In this document: positions 29,141 through 40,300 of the stretch, in pieces
Numbering within the stretch: the first letter of the stretch is position 1
Layout of the letters: each line of letters opens with the position of its first letter
Assembly: GCA_919902665.1 (NCBI GenBank)
Contig: CAKKRK010000001.1
Coordinates: 125,998 to 189,997, forward strand
From: Nitrospiraceae bacterium
Lineage (GTDB): Bacteria; Nitrospirota; Nitrospiria; Nitrospirales; Nitrospiraceae
DNA length: 64,000 nucleotides
Reading direction: 5' to 3'
Notes under the pieces: model-generated
The model's database searches: none
Seen by the model: only the letters and a program-made list of their open reading frames with translations
Told to the model about the DNA's origin: nothing
Position numbers and translations under genes: made by a program

Positions 29141-29154
29141 AATCGGCAATAGCA

Positions 29155-29628
29155 ATGCTGAAGATTTCAAAAAAAGCTGATTACGCGCTCATGGCGCTGC
29201 AGCACATTGCTTTAGTCCAATTCGGCGATATCACTCCTGGCCGCGTGGTGAATACGAAAGAAATCGCCGAGGAGTACAACATTCCCTTGGAATTGTTGGC
29301 GAAGGTCCTACAAGTTCTCTCAAAGAATGGTCTGATCGAAAGCCACAACGGTCCGAAGGGAGGCTATCTCCTGGCGCGGAGCGCCAGACAGATCACCATC
29401 GCACAGATTCTTGAAAGTATAGAAGGCCCCTTAGGCATCACCGACTGCTCCCACGAAAAAGATGGCGACTTCTGCATGCAGCGCGAACACTGCAACATCC
29501 GCACGCCGCTCCTGAAAATCCAAGACAGCATCTATCAGTTACTGAATAACATGACGTTGGGAGACATGATGGGGGGCACGCCTCTTATTACGATTCAGTC
29601 TCCCTCGGCACAAGGAGTCGAACGATGA
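29155..29628 (+). CDS. iscR: Rrf2-family transcriptional regulator IscR-like
   Basis: [19 protein letters not shown]; three Cys ([19 protein letters not shown]); heads the isc operon. Confidence 0.9.
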   Translation: MLKISKKADYALMALQHIALVQFGDITPGRVVNTKEIAEEYNIPLELLAKVLQVLSKNGLIESHNGPKGGYLLARSARQITIAQILESIEGPLGITDCSHEKDGDFCMQREHCNIRTPLLKIQDSIYQLLNNMTLGDMMGGTPLITIQSPSAQGVER

Positions 29629-30842
29629 AGCTTCCCATTTTCCTCGATAACCATTCCACCACGCCCATGGACCCACGAGTTCTGGAAGCAATGCTGCCTT
29701 ATTTCGTGGAAAAGTTCGGTAACGCCGCCAGTCGCAACCATGCATTTGGCTGGGCCGCGGAAGAAGCAGTGGAACAGGCCCGAAAACAGATTGCGAAGCT
29801 CATTAACGCCGACTCAAAAGAAATCGTCTTCACCAGCGGTGCCACGGAATCGGACAACCTGGCGCTGAAGGGTGTCTTGGAGATGTATAAGGAGAAAGGC
29901 ACCCACATCATCACGTCATCCACGGAACATCGGGCCGTGCTCGATACAGCCAAGTCTCTGGAAGCCAAAGGGATGGCGACCGTGACCTATTTGCCGGTCG
30001 ATAAATACGGCATGGTGAATCCGCAGGACGTCCAGAATGCCATTACCGACAAGACCATCCTGATCTCGATCATGCTGGCCAATAACGAAATCGGCACAAT
30101 TAACCCTATCCAGGAGATCGGCAAGATCGCCAAAGCGAAGGGGGTCCTGTTCCATTGCGATGCCACGCAGGGCGTCGGCAAGATTCCCGTCGATGTCCAG
30201 GCCATGGGCATTGATCTCATGTCATTCACCTCCCACAAAGTCTACGGCCCCAAGGGAGTCGGTGCCCTCTATGTTAGGAAAAGAAATCCCCGCGTTCGAA
30301 TCGCAGCCCAAATAGACGGAGGCGGGCATGAACGCGGCATGCGGTCCGGAACCTTGCCGGTACCGTTGATCGTCGGCTTTGGGAAAGCCTGTGAACTGTG
30401 CGAACAGGAGATGGTGACGGAAACGGCGCGGCTGATCAAGATGCGAGACCGTCTCCAGACCGATATCATGGCGGCCCTCGAAGAAAGCTATCTCAACGGC
30501 CACCCAACGAACCGCCTACCCGGTAATCTCAATATCTCCTTTGCCTACGTCGAAGGCGAGTCACTGCTCATGGGCATGAAAGACATCGCGCTCTCGTCCG
30601 GTTCGGCCTGCACATCGGCCACCTTGGAACCCTCGTATGTGTTGCGCGCACTCGGGGTCGGGACCGAGCTCGCTCACTCTTCGATTCGTTTCGGTTTGGG
30701 CCGTTTCAATACCGACGATGAGATTGACTATACGACCAAAAAGGTTATTGAGGTCGTCACCAAGTTGCGGGAAATGTCCCCTCTGTATGAGATGGCCAAA
30801 GAAGGCGTGGACCTGAAATCCGTTCAGTGGGCCGCGCATTAA
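29625..30842 (+). CDS. iscS: Cysteine desulfurase IscS
   Basis: [59 protein letters not shown]. Confidence 0.96.
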   Translation: MKLPIFLDNHSTTPMDPRVLEAMLPYFVEKFGNAASRNHAFGWAAEEAVEQARKQIAKLINADSKEIVFTSGATESDNLALKGVLEMYKEKGTHIITSSTEHRAVLDTAKSLEAKGMATVTYLPVDKYGMVNPQDVQNAITDKTILISIMLANNEIGTINPIQEIGKIAKAKGVLFHCDATQGVGKIPVDVQAMGIDLMSFTSHKVYGPKGVGALYVRKRNPRVRIAAQIDGGGHERGMRSGTLPVPLIVGFGKACELCEQEMVTETARLIKMRDRLQTDIMAALEESYLNGHPTNRLPGNLNISFAYVEGESLLMGMKDIALSSGSACTSATLEPSYVLRALGVGTELAHSSIRFGLGRFNTDDEIDYTTKKVIEVVTKLREMSPLYEMAKEGVDLKSVQWAAH

Positions 30843-30866
30843 TGACGGCAGACGTGAAACGTACCT

Positions 30867-30905
30867 CGTGAAGCGTATCTCACAGACAACGAACGGCGCT
30901 TCACG
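30867..30905. repeat. Perfect 9-bp inverted repeat in the iscS-iscU spacer
   Basis: CGTGAAGCG ... CGCTTCACG. Confidence 0.55.
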
Positions 30906-30931
30906 AACGACGAGATACCAAGGAGGTTTCT

Positions 30932-31330
30932 ATGGCATACAGCGATAAAGTCGTCGATCATTTCAACAATCCCCGCAACATGGGCAGCTTTAAGAAGGAC
31001 GATGCAGACGTGGGTACCGGAATGGTGGGAGCCCCGGAATGCGGTGACGTGATGAAGCTGCAGATCAAGGTCCAGAACGATACGATCGTTGATGCGAAGT
31101 TCAAGACCTTCGGTTGCGGGTCAGCGATCGCCAGCTCCAGCCTGGCCACCGAATGGCTCAAGGGGAAAACGATCGAGGAAGCCCAAAAGATCAAGAATAC
31201 GGACATCGTACAGGAGTTGAATCTCCCTCCTGTGAAAATTCACTGCTCGGTTCTGGCGGAAGATGCCATCAAAGCGGCGTTGGCCGATTATCAGAAGAAG
31301 ACAGACGGGCAACCAACCGGCACCAAGTAA
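30932..31330 (+). CDS. iscU: Fe-S cluster scaffold IscU
   Basis: AYSDKVVDHFNNPRNMGSF; GAPECGDVMKLQIKV; KTFGCGSAIASSS; KIHCSVLAEDAIKAA. Confidence 0.97.
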   Translation: MAYSDKVVDHFNNPRNMGSFKKDDADVGTGMVGAPECGDVMKLQIKVQNDTIVDAKFKTFGCGSAIASSSLATEWLKGKTIEEAQKIKNTDIVQELNLPPVKIHCSVLAEDAIKAALADYQKKTDGQPTGTK

Positions 31331-31351
31331 CAGCCACGAAGGGAGCGCCTC

Positions 31352-31708
31352 ATGGACACCACGAATGTCGAGACTCCAACTCCGATCATCTCACTCACCG
31401 AAGCAGCCGTAAAGGAAGTGAAGCGGCTCATCAACGTACAAGGCATTGAAGAAGGTGGCCTTCGCCTTGGTGTGAAAGGCGGCGGGTGTTCCGGCCTCAG
31501 CTACACGATTAACTTCGATGACAAGATCGGACAGTTCGATCAAGTTCATGAGATCGATGGTGTCAAAGTGATCATCGATGCGAAAAGCGCCATCTATCTC
31601 CAAGGCACACAGCTGGATTATCAAAAAGACATGCTGAGCGGAAACTTTAAGTTTTTGAACCCGAACGCCAACAAAACTTGTGGCTGCGGAGAATCGTTCT
31701 CAGCTTGA
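31352..31708 (+). CDS. iscA: A-type Fe-S carrier (IscA/ErpA-like)
   Basis: GVKGGGCSGLSY and CGCGESFSA cysteine motifs. Confidence 0.94.
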   Translation: MDTTNVETPTPIISLTEAAVKEVKRLINVQGIEEGGLRLGVKGGGCSGLSYTINFDDKIGQFDQVHEIDGVKVIIDAKSAIYLQGTQLDYQKDMLSGNFKFLNPNANKTCGCGESFSA

Positions 31709-31768
31709 TTCCTCATCCACTCAATATACCGACCGGGTATGGGACATATACCATGCTCGTTTTCACTC

Positions 31769-32491
31769 ATGGATAACCATCAATCATCGTCTCATCCCGA
31801 TACTCGTCGCCAGCTGCAGATGGCCCGGAGCATGTGCTGGCACTGCCAGTCAGAAGTGACAGGAGAATACTTCTGTGACCGGTGTGTGAAAGTCCAGCCG
31901 GTTTCAAAAGAAACCGACTATTTCACCTGCCTCGGGTTTCCACGGCGCCTCATGCTCGACCCGCAGAAACTAGAGGCCAAGTTCTACGAACTAAGCCGGA
32001 CATTCCATCCTGATTTTTATCAGACCAAGAGCGCAGACGAACAGACGATCAGCCTCAGCAATGCTGCAGTTCTCAATACCGCCTATCGCACGCTCCGTGC
32101 CCCCATTCAACGAGCCGAATACCTCTTGGCCTTGGAAACCGGCTCGGTCAAAGACATTCGAACATCTCCGCCAGCCGATCTCTTTGAAGAGATTCTAGAA
32201 CTCCAAGATACTCTGGAGGAGTACCGGGCGTCGGATCGTGACTCGGATCAGGGCCATCGACTCCGCTCCACCCTCCAGACTGAGCAGGAGGCGCTGGAGC
32301 GGCGCAAGCACGAGATGGAAGCTCAACTGCAGCAATTATTTGCCGACTGGGACAAGCTACAAGACGCGGGAGAAGCCACGAGCCTGGCGAGGGTGGAACG
32401 GGACAGAATCCTGAAGCAGATGCGCGATCTCCTGTCTAATCGCACATACGTCAACAATATCGTGAACGATCTGGCAGCAACAATCGCCTAA
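31769..32491 (+). CDS. hscB: Fe-S co-chaperone HscB with N-terminal zinc-finger-like CxxC motifs
   Basis: J-domain LSRTFHPDFYQ (HPD); CWHCQSEVTGEYFCDRC. Confidence 0.9.
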   Translation: MDNHQSSSHPDTRRQLQMARSMCWHCQSEVTGEYFCDRCVKVQPVSKETDYFTCLGFPRRLMLDPQKLEAKFYELSRTFHPDFYQTKSADEQTISLSNAAVLNTAYRTLRAPIQRAEYLLALETGSVKDIRTSPPADLFEEILELQDTLEEYRASDRDSDQGHRLRSTLQTEQEALERRKHEMEAQLQQLFADWDKLQDAGEATSLARVERDRILKQMRDLLSNRTYVNNIVNDLAATIA

Positions 32492-32522
32492 GCAACTCTT
32501 TCCCAACATCCTCATCTTTGAT

Positions 32523-34343
32523 ATGGCACGAATAGTCGGTATCGATCTCGGGACCACCAATTCACTGGTTGCGTACATGAAGGATGGGCAGCCCTGCGTT
32601 GTCCCAGACCGCAACGGTCGGACCATGGTGCCCTCGGTGGTCGCCTTGACGGACAATGGCTTGATCGTCGGAGATTCGGCGAAAGAGCATTTGACGAGAA
32701 ACCCGGAACGGACGGTCTACTCCGTGAAGCGATTCATGGGTAAAGGGCTGGCCGATGTCCAGAACGAGCTGGCCTATTTCCCATACCATGTCACTGAGAC
32801 TGGTGGTGTGATCCGGATCCGCCTTGGCCAGAAGAGCTATTCACCGCCACAGATCTCCGCCATGATCCTCAAGGAACTGAAGCTGCGTGCGGAGGCCTCC
32901 CTCGGCGAAAGTATCACCAAGGCCGTCATCACGGTGCCGGCCTACTTCAACGACAGCCAACGGCAGGCCACCAAAGATGCCGGCCTCATTGCCGGGCTGG
33001 AGGTGTTGCGCATCATCAATGAGCCGACCGCCGCATCGCTGGCCTACGGACTTCAACAAAAAACCCAAGGGACCATCGCCGTCTATGACTTCGGGGGTGG
33101 GACATTCGATATCTCAATCCTAAAGTTGAAAGACGGCATCTTTGAAGTGCTGGCGACCAGCGGCGATACCCATCTTGGCGGAGACGATCTCGATCGCGTG
33201 TTGGTCGACCTCTTCATCGGAGACATCCGAGACCGGTACGGGATCGACGTCGGCCGCTACCCTGATCACATGCAGACTGTCCGGTTGGAAGCGGAGCGGG
33301 CCAAGATCCGCCTTTCTGATGAGCTCAAGACCGAGATCACCATCGAGCTCCCCGAGGACAAAGGACTCTTTACCAGAGAGCTGACGCGTGATCAGCTCGA
33401 GTCTCTCGTGGCAGGGATCATCGAACGCACCTTAGCGCCCTGTCGCATCGCGTTAAAAGACGCCGGGCTCACTCCAACAGACATTGATGAAGTCGTGCTC
33501 GTGGGCGGGTCTACCCGGATGCCATTGGTCCGGCAACGAGTCGAAGCGCTCTTTGGGAAGCAACCACATTGTCACTTGAACCCGGATGAAGTCGTCGCGC
33601 TTGGGGCGGCGGTGCAAGCCGATATTCTCAGTGGCGGCACAACGGACATGTTGCTCTTGGACGTTACCCCGTTATCATTGGGCATCGAGACAATGGGCGG
33701 CGTGATGAGCAGCCTGATCCGCCGAAATACAACCATCCCGGCGAGCGCCAAGGAGATGTTCACGACCTATGTCGACGGTCAGACCGGAGTAGATATTCAC
33801 ATTCTGCAAGGTGAGCGCGAACTCGTGAAAGACAACCGGAGCTTAGCGAGATTCCGGCTAAAAGTGCCACCTCTCCCGGCCGGCATCCCACGCATCGAGG
33901 TCACCTTTTTGATCGATGCCAATGGTATCTTGAACGTCACGGCGACGGACATGCGGACGGGTCAAAGCCAGTCGATCGAGGTCAAACCGTCGTATGGACT
34001 CTCGGACACGGAAGTGGAGCGAATGATTGAAGATTCGTTCAAGTTTGCGGCTGAGGATGTCAATGCACGGAAGTTGATCGAAGCTCGATTGGATGCTGAG
34101 GCGTTGCTGAAAACGACCAACAAGTCGCTCGTGGACGCGGGACACTTGATCTCACAGGAAGAAGCCCATAGCATTCGAGCGACACTCGCTCAGTTGTCTA
34201 ACGCAACGGGCGGAACGGATCCGCGTGCCATCCGTACTCGCATGACGGAGCTTGAACAGGCCGCCAAACATTTGAATGTCGTGATGCTCGACGATTCGCT
34301 CAAGAACAGTTTGCACGGGAAGAAAGTATCGGAGCTGTCGTGA
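32523..34343 (+). CDS. hscA: Fe-S chaperone HscA (Hsp70 family)
   Basis: GIDLGTTNSLVAYMKDGQP, VYDFGGGTFDISIL, VLVGGSTRMPLV. Confidence 0.95.
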   Translation: MARIVGIDLGTTNSLVAYMKDGQPCVVPDRNGRTMVPSVVALTDNGLIVGDSAKEHLTRNPERTVYSVKRFMGKGLADVQNELAYFPYHVTETGGVIRIRLGQKSYSPPQISAMILKELKLRAEASLGESITKAVITVPAYFNDSQRQATKDAGLIAGLEVLRIINEPTAASLAYGLQQKTQGTIAVYDFGGGTFDISILKLKDGIFEVLATSGDTHLGGDDLDRVLVDLFIGDIRDRYGIDVGRYPDHMQTVRLEAERAKIRLSDELKTEITIELPEDKGLFTRELTRDQLESLVAGIIERTLAPCRIALKDAGLTPTDIDEVVLVGGSTRMPLVRQRVEALFGKQPHCHLNPDEVVALGAAVQADILSGGTTDMLLLDVTPLSLGIETMGGVMSSLIRRNTTIPASAKEMFTTYVDGQTGVDIHILQGERELVKDNRSLARFRLKVPPLPAGIPRIEVTFLIDANGILNVTATDMRTGQSQSIEVKPSYGLSDTEVERMIEDSFKFAAEDVNARKLIEARLDAEALLKTTNKSLVDAGHLISQEEAHSIRATLAQLSNATGGTDPRAIRTRMTELEQAAKHLNVVMLDDSLKNSLHGKKVSELS

Positions 34344-34356
34344 CAGCGGAGGAGCC

Positions 34357-34572
34357 ATGATGGACCTGAAGTGGAAAGATGCCGAAGAGATCGCTATCCG
34401 GCTGGTCGAAGAACACCCTGAGACAAATCCCCTCACCGTGCGCTTCACCGACATGCATACCTGGATCGTGGCCCTGCCGGAATTTAAGGACGATCCGAAG
34501 ACGTCGAATGAGAAAATCCTAGAAGTGATTCAGATGGCGTGGCACGAGGAATATCAGGACACGAAGGCATAG
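34357..34572 (+). CDS. iscX: IscX family protein
   Basis: MDLKWKDAEEIAIRLVEEHPETNPLTVRFTDMHTWI. Confidence 0.93.
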   Translation: MMDLKWKDAEEIAIRLVEEHPETNPLTVRFTDMHTWIVALPEFKDDPKTSNEKILEVIQMAWHEEYQDTKA

Positions 34573-34581
34573 GTTCTGGAG

Positions 34582-36984
34582 TTACAAGTTCCCGTCCCCT
34601 GCTGGTTGTCCCTCGGGAATCTGGTCCAACTTATAGAAATCCGTCGGATCCTGTCGACGCTGCACCGCCTGAGTCGGCTCACTCCCCTTCGTGAAGAGCT
34701 CAACTGTTCCCTTTTGCCCTTCTCCTTCCTGTTCGGACTCTAGGAGTCCTGTCGAAGAATCAACCTTCACAAAGGTCACCCCGTCTGGAATCTCGAAGGG
34801 CACGACAGGAAGCTGCTTGAACGCCTCTTTCATGAACCCGATCCAAATCGGCAAGGCTGAACGGGCCCCCGTTTCACTCTCTCCAAGCGAGCGACGGTCG
34901 TCAAAGCCAACATAAACGCCGGTGACGAGGTTCGGAGTTCCACCGATGAACCAGGCATTGATGTAGTCGTTCGTCGTGCCGGTTTTCCCGGCGATCGGAC
35001 GCCCCAGCACCTTCGCCGCCTGCCCGGTTCCCCGTTGCACGACATCTTCCATCATATTGGTAATCAAGTAGGCAGCTTCTTTCGCGATGACTTCATGGGG
35101 CTCGGGCTCGGTCACTTCGAGGACCTTCCCCGTATTGTCTTTGACCGATTTAACGGCAAAGGGCTCCACTCGATTCCCCTGGTTCAAGAACACCCCATAG
35201 ACCGAGGTCAACTCCAGCAAGCCGACCGACGATGTGCCAAGTCCGAGGGAGAGATCAGCGGGGAGAGGACTCGTGATCCCGACAGTACGCGAGAACTCGA
35301 TCACATTTTTCACGCCAATCTTGTCCAACAACCGAACCGTGGCAAGATTATGTGACTGAGCCAGTGCATCCCGAAGACTCACCATGCCGTGAAACTTCCG
35401 GCCGTAGTTCTCCGGTCTCCAGATCTTTTCATCCTCTGCCTGCTCATAGACGACTGGGGCATCGAGGATCTGTGTGGCAGGGCTCAACCCTTGACTCATC
35501 GCCGTCGCATAAATGAGGGGTTTGAACGCGGACCCCGGTTGCCGGTGGGCCTGCACCGCGCGGTTGTATTCACTGCGGGTGAAATCATACCCACCCACCA
35601 TCGCACGAATCGCACCCCCCTTGGGATCGATCGCAATCAGACCTCCCTCGACGACCGGCGTCTGCTCCAATGTGAGTTGCACGCCATCCTTCGTGATCCG
35701 TTTCACCCCGATTTCGATGACATCCCCAGGCTTCAGAAGTGATTTGAGATTCGGATTCACCACGAAATCCACGGTAGGATCCGGCCCCTTGAGCATCCGC
35801 TTGGCCCAGGCCATGTCGTCAAACGCCAGCTTCGCGCTGAACGGCCCGACCTGAACGAGATAGTGATCCTTTGCAACCTTTAACACGACCCCTTCACCCA
35901 GATACCCAGGCTTGAGCAGTGGATCCCTGGAGGAAAGTTCCGAAGGTTGGAACGTCGCTAAATCAAGGGTTCGCCGAGGCCCTCGCCACCCCTCTCGTTT
36001 GTCGAGCTCACGAACCCCGTTCAAAAACGCCGACTCCGCCGCTTTTTGCATCTCCACATTCAAGGTCGTGTAAATTTGGAGCCCGCCCTTGTACACCATC
36101 GACTCCCCATACTTGGCCATGAGCAGTTGACGGACATATTCGACGAAGTAGGGCGCCAGATGCTCGCTCCCTGGCCGATGGAAATTCAGTTTTTCGCGAA
36201 CGGCCGCTTCCCGTTCTGCTGCGGTAATAAACCCAACCTCCTCCATTCTGGCGAGAACATGCTCTTGGCGCTTCTTCGCCGATTCATAAGCGCTGAACGG
36301 AGAATACCGGCTGGGCGACTTCGGCAGACCGCCTAAGAACGCGGATTCGGCAAGGGTCAGGCCTCTGATATCTTTCCCAAAATACGATTGCGCCGCCGAG
36401 CCGACTCCATAAGCGCCTTGCCCGAAATAAATTTGATTCAGATAGGTTTCAAGAATCTGCTCTTTCCCGGACACCACTTCCATCTTGTAGGCTAAGACGA
36501 GTTCGCGAATTTTCCGTTCATAGGACCGTTCGGACGACAGAAAGAGCGCGCGAGCCAGTTGTTGCGTGATGGTGCTGGCTCCTTCGACCTTCCTCCCTCC
36601 GTGCCGAATATTCGTCCAGGCCGCTCGCAGCATTCCGATAAAATCCAGACCCGGATGCTCAAAAAACCTCGCATCTTCCGTCGCAATAACCGCCTGCGTC
36701 AGCGTTTTTGGAATTTCTGGGAGCGGCGTGAGAATGCGGCGCTCAATAAAGAACTGGCCAATGGGCTGCCGATCATCGGAATAGACAGTGGTGACCAAAC
36801 TCGGTTGATAGTTTTGGAGCAGATCGAGCGAGGGAAGGTCCCGGGAAAAGTACCAGATGACTCCTGCGACCGTCGTGGCTCCGACGATACTCAGGGCGAC
36901 CAAACCGATCAGGGCGACCTGCCACCAACGCCAGCGGCGGCGTGGCTGTTCTATTCTTTCGATAAAGCGACGATCATTCGGCAT
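34582..36984 (-). CDS. mrcA: Penicillin-binding protein 1A (transglycosylase/transpeptidase)
   Basis: EDARFFEHPGLDFIGMLRA, GASTITQQLARALFLS, QPGSAFKPLIYATA, GKTGTTNDYINAWFIG. Confidence 0.94.
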   Translation of the reverse strand: MPNDRRFIERIEQPRRRWRWWQVALIGLVALSIVGATTVAGVIWYFSRDLPSLDLLQNYQPSLVTTVYSDDRQPIGQFFIERRILTPLPEIPKTLTQAVIATEDARFFEHPGLDFIGMLRAAWTNIRHGGRKVEGASTITQQLARALFLSSERSYERKIRELVLAYKMEVVSGKEQILETYLNQIYFGQGAYGVGSAAQSYFGKDIRGLTLAESAFLGGLPKSPSRYSPFSAYESAKKRQEHVLARMEEVGFITAAEREAAVREKLNFHRPGSEHLAPYFVEYVRQLLMAKYGESMVYKGGLQIYTTLNVEMQKAAESAFLNGVRELDKREGWRGPRRTLDLATFQPSELSSRDPLLKPGYLGEGVVLKVAKDHYLVQVGPFSAKLAFDDMAWAKRMLKGPDPTVDFVVNPNLKSLLKPGDVIEIGVKRITKDGVQLTLEQTPVVEGGLIAIDPKGGAIRAMVGGYDFTRSEYNRAVQAHRQPGSAFKPLIYATAMSQGLSPATQILDAPVVYEQAEDEKIWRPENYGRKFHGMVSLRDALAQSHNLATVRLLDKIGVKNVIEFSRTVGITSPLPADLSLGLGTSSVGLLELTSVYGVFLNQGNRVEPFAVKSVKDNTGKVLEVTEPEPHEVIAKEAAYLITNMMEDVVQRGTGQAAKVLGRPIAGKTGTTNDYINAWFIGGTPNLVTGVYVGFDDRRSLGESETGARSALPIWIGFMKEAFKQLPVVPFEIPDGVTFVKVDSSTGLLESEQEGEGQKGTVELFTKGSEPTQAVQRRQDPTDFYKLDQIPEGQPAGDGNL

Positions 36985-37321
36985 GGTGAATGGAGCCTTG
37001 TAGAGGTGAATCCGAGGTCAGCAAAACCTTACAATGCGCCCTCTTAAAACTCAAGCGAGATGCCGATCAGAGACTTGGCCTTTCCCATCCGCTCCGCAAC
37101 CGTTCTCACACTGCATCAGCAAAAACCCATTTTACTTTGCCCCTTGCGATTCTCATAGTACGAATACCATAGAACTCCTGAGAGTATCGCGGGCCATTTC
37201 GCCAACCATACGAGCACACGCGGCTAGATGACCTCAAGTACGCACCATTGACAGAGACCGGTTACCGACCAGCAATGAGTGAACGCAAGGCAGCAACCCA
37301 CTAGCGAAGAAAGAGCGAGCA

Positions 37322-40300
37322 ATGCAGCCTGCGCCTTTGCCAGAGAACGAAGCCTCCCGTCTCGCCGCACTCCGACAATACGAGATTCTCGACACGCCGC
37401 CGGAAGCGGCCTTCAACGAGTTGACCGAACTCGCCGCTCAGATCTGCGGGACACCGATTGCGCTGGTCAGCCTCATCGATCCTCATCGCCAGTGGTTCAA
37501 GGCGAAGGTTGGTATCGAGGCTCAGGAAACCTCCCGCGACATCGCGTTCTGTGCCCACACGATCCATGGCAGTGACCTGTTCGTGGTAGCCGATGCCACC
37601 CACGACGCACGATTCTCCGATAACCCCCTGGTGACGGCAGACCCGCACATTCGCTTTTATGCCGGGATGCCACTTGTGACACCGGCCGGCCATGCGCTGG
37701 GCACCCTCTGTGTGATTGATCGAATACCCAAATGGTTGACTGACGATCAAATGAACGCGCTCCGTATTTTGGGACGGCAAGTCGTCACTCAACTTGAGTT
37801 GCGGAGGGGCCAGCAGGAACTCGAACGGAGTCTGGCCAGGCAAAAACAGCATGACCAGTCACAGGCAGACCTCCTTCGAACGCTCGAACACGGGTTGGAG
37901 GGCCTGGCCTTCTTGGACCAGGAAGGCCGCTATACCTATATGAACCCGGCACATGCCGCCATCTACGGGTACCAGCCAGAGGAGTTGATCAACCGCTCGT
38001 GGAAGACCTTGTACACTCCCGAGGGGGTGGCCAAGATTGAACAACTATATTTCCCAATCCTCTTGCATATCGGTCGGTGGTCCGGCGAGGTGCAAGGCCT
38101 CACCAAATCGGGCCAGGAGATCGACACTGAAATCTCCCTCGTCCTTTCACAGGAGGGGAAGGATCCGGCTCGCTGGCTCATGTGCACCTGCCGGGATGTG
38201 ACGGCACGTACCGTCGCACAGCGCCAGCTGGAAACCCATCGGAAAAGCCTGGCTCAGGCTCAGGCCATCGCCCATGTCGGCAGTTGGGAATGGGACGAAG
38301 CCACAGAAACGGAAATCTGGTCGGACGAACTCTTTCGAATCTGCGGCTATGCGCCTCAAGCGATCACGCCCACCGGTGACACCTTCCGCACGGCGATCCA
38401 TCCCGACGACCGATCCAGCGTGTTCAAGGCCGTTGAAGACGCGCTCGAACAGAATCGCCCCTATGAGGTGACCTGCCGGATTGTTCGCCCCAGCAAGGAA
38501 ATTCGCGACGTGCTGTGCCGTGGCACAATCATCCGTGAGACCAAAGGCCTGCCGAAGTCCATGACGGGCACCGTTCAGGACATTACTGAACAAACGGTGT
38601 ATGAACAGACGTTGCGAGATTCACTTCAGCGGTTGGACCTGGCAACGGCATCGGGCAGCATCGGGGTCTGGGACTATCACATTTCCAAAAACAAGCTGGT
38701 CTGGGACACACGGATGTACGCGCTCTATGGCTACACAACCGAGGATTTTCCCGGGGCGTATGACGCCTGGACCAATGAGAATTTTCCCGGGACGTATGGC
38801 GCCTGGACCAACCGACTCCATCCTGACGATAGACCCGCTGCCGAAGATGCCTTCCAAGCCGCGATCAAGGGAGAAGGTCGATTCGACACAGAATTTCGCT
38901 TGCTCCTTCCAGACCAAAGCATTCGCCATATCAAGGCATGCGCCGTTGTGATCAAGGATGACCAAGGTCACGTAGTCCGAATGACCGGCATCAATTACGA
39001 CATCACGGTGCGCAAAGAATCGGAACGGGCCTTGCTTGATCTTCACAACTTCCAAGAAGCCATCCTCCTCAACGCCCCCCATGCCGTGATCGCAACCTCG
39101 ACGACGGGGATCATCCAACATTTCAATCCGGCAGCCGAAAAGCTCTTGGGCTATTCCGCCGAAGAGATGATCGGCAAGTTGACCCCGGCAGTCTTCCATA
39201 ACTCTGAAGAAGTAGCCGCGCGCGCGAAAATATTCGGTACCGAACTGGGGATCGAGCTGGAGCCGGGGTTCGACGTCTTCGTCGCCAAGGCTCGCCTGAA
39301 CTTGCCCAATCAACACGAGTGGATCTACATCCGCAAAGACGGCACGCGGATCCCCGTGCTGCTCACTGTCACCGCGATCCATGACCATACCGGCACGATC
39401 ACCGGCTTTCTGGGAATGGCAACCGACATATCAGTACAGAAGAAGGCTGAACGGTCCAGATTGATGGCAGAAGCGGCGTTTCGAGAAAAAGAAGAGCTCA
39501 CCCGCGTGATGATCGAGAATGTGCTCGACTACTCCATTCTCCGACTCGACTCCGAGGGACATGTTGTGTCATGGAACCAGGGGTCACAGCGTCTGAAGGG
39601 ATACACTGCAGACGAGATCATCGGTCGTCACTTCTCCTGCTTTTACCCGGAGGAAGACCAAGCAAGTAGCAAACCCATGGCGCTATTGAGAAAAGCCACA
39701 ACCCATCACCATGCGGAAGACGAGGGATGGCGCGTGTGCAAGGACGGCTCACGGTTCTGGGCCCACGTGGTCATCACAGCCCTATTCGACCAGGATGGAC
39801 AACTGAAGGGCTTCACCAAGGTCGTCCACGACATGACTGCGCGCAAGCAGGCAGACCAGGAACTAAAAGAGCGGGAAGCGTCGCTCGTGCGGTTTAAGAC
39901 ATCCCTCGATCAGACGCTCGACTGCGTGTTTATGTTCCGCCCCGATACGCTACGCTTCACCTACTGCAACCGCGGAGCCTGCGAGCAAGTCGGCTACACC
40001 TCAGCTGAGCTCCTCACCATGACGCCCCTCGACATTAAACCCCAGTTCACCTTGGAACAGTTCCAGGCGATAGTGCAGCCGCTCATCGACGGCACGCAGC
40101 CGTCCTTATCCTTCGAAACGCTTCACCGGCACAAGGACGGCCATGACATCCTGGTTGAGATCTCGCTGCAACTCGTTCAACTGGAGAAGCAAGACTCGCT
40201 CTTCGTAGCCATCGTTCGCGATATCACCGCCCGCAAGCAGGCTGAGGCACAGTTCCGCCAGGTCGTTGAATCCGCCCCGAACGGCATGCTCCTGGCCAAT

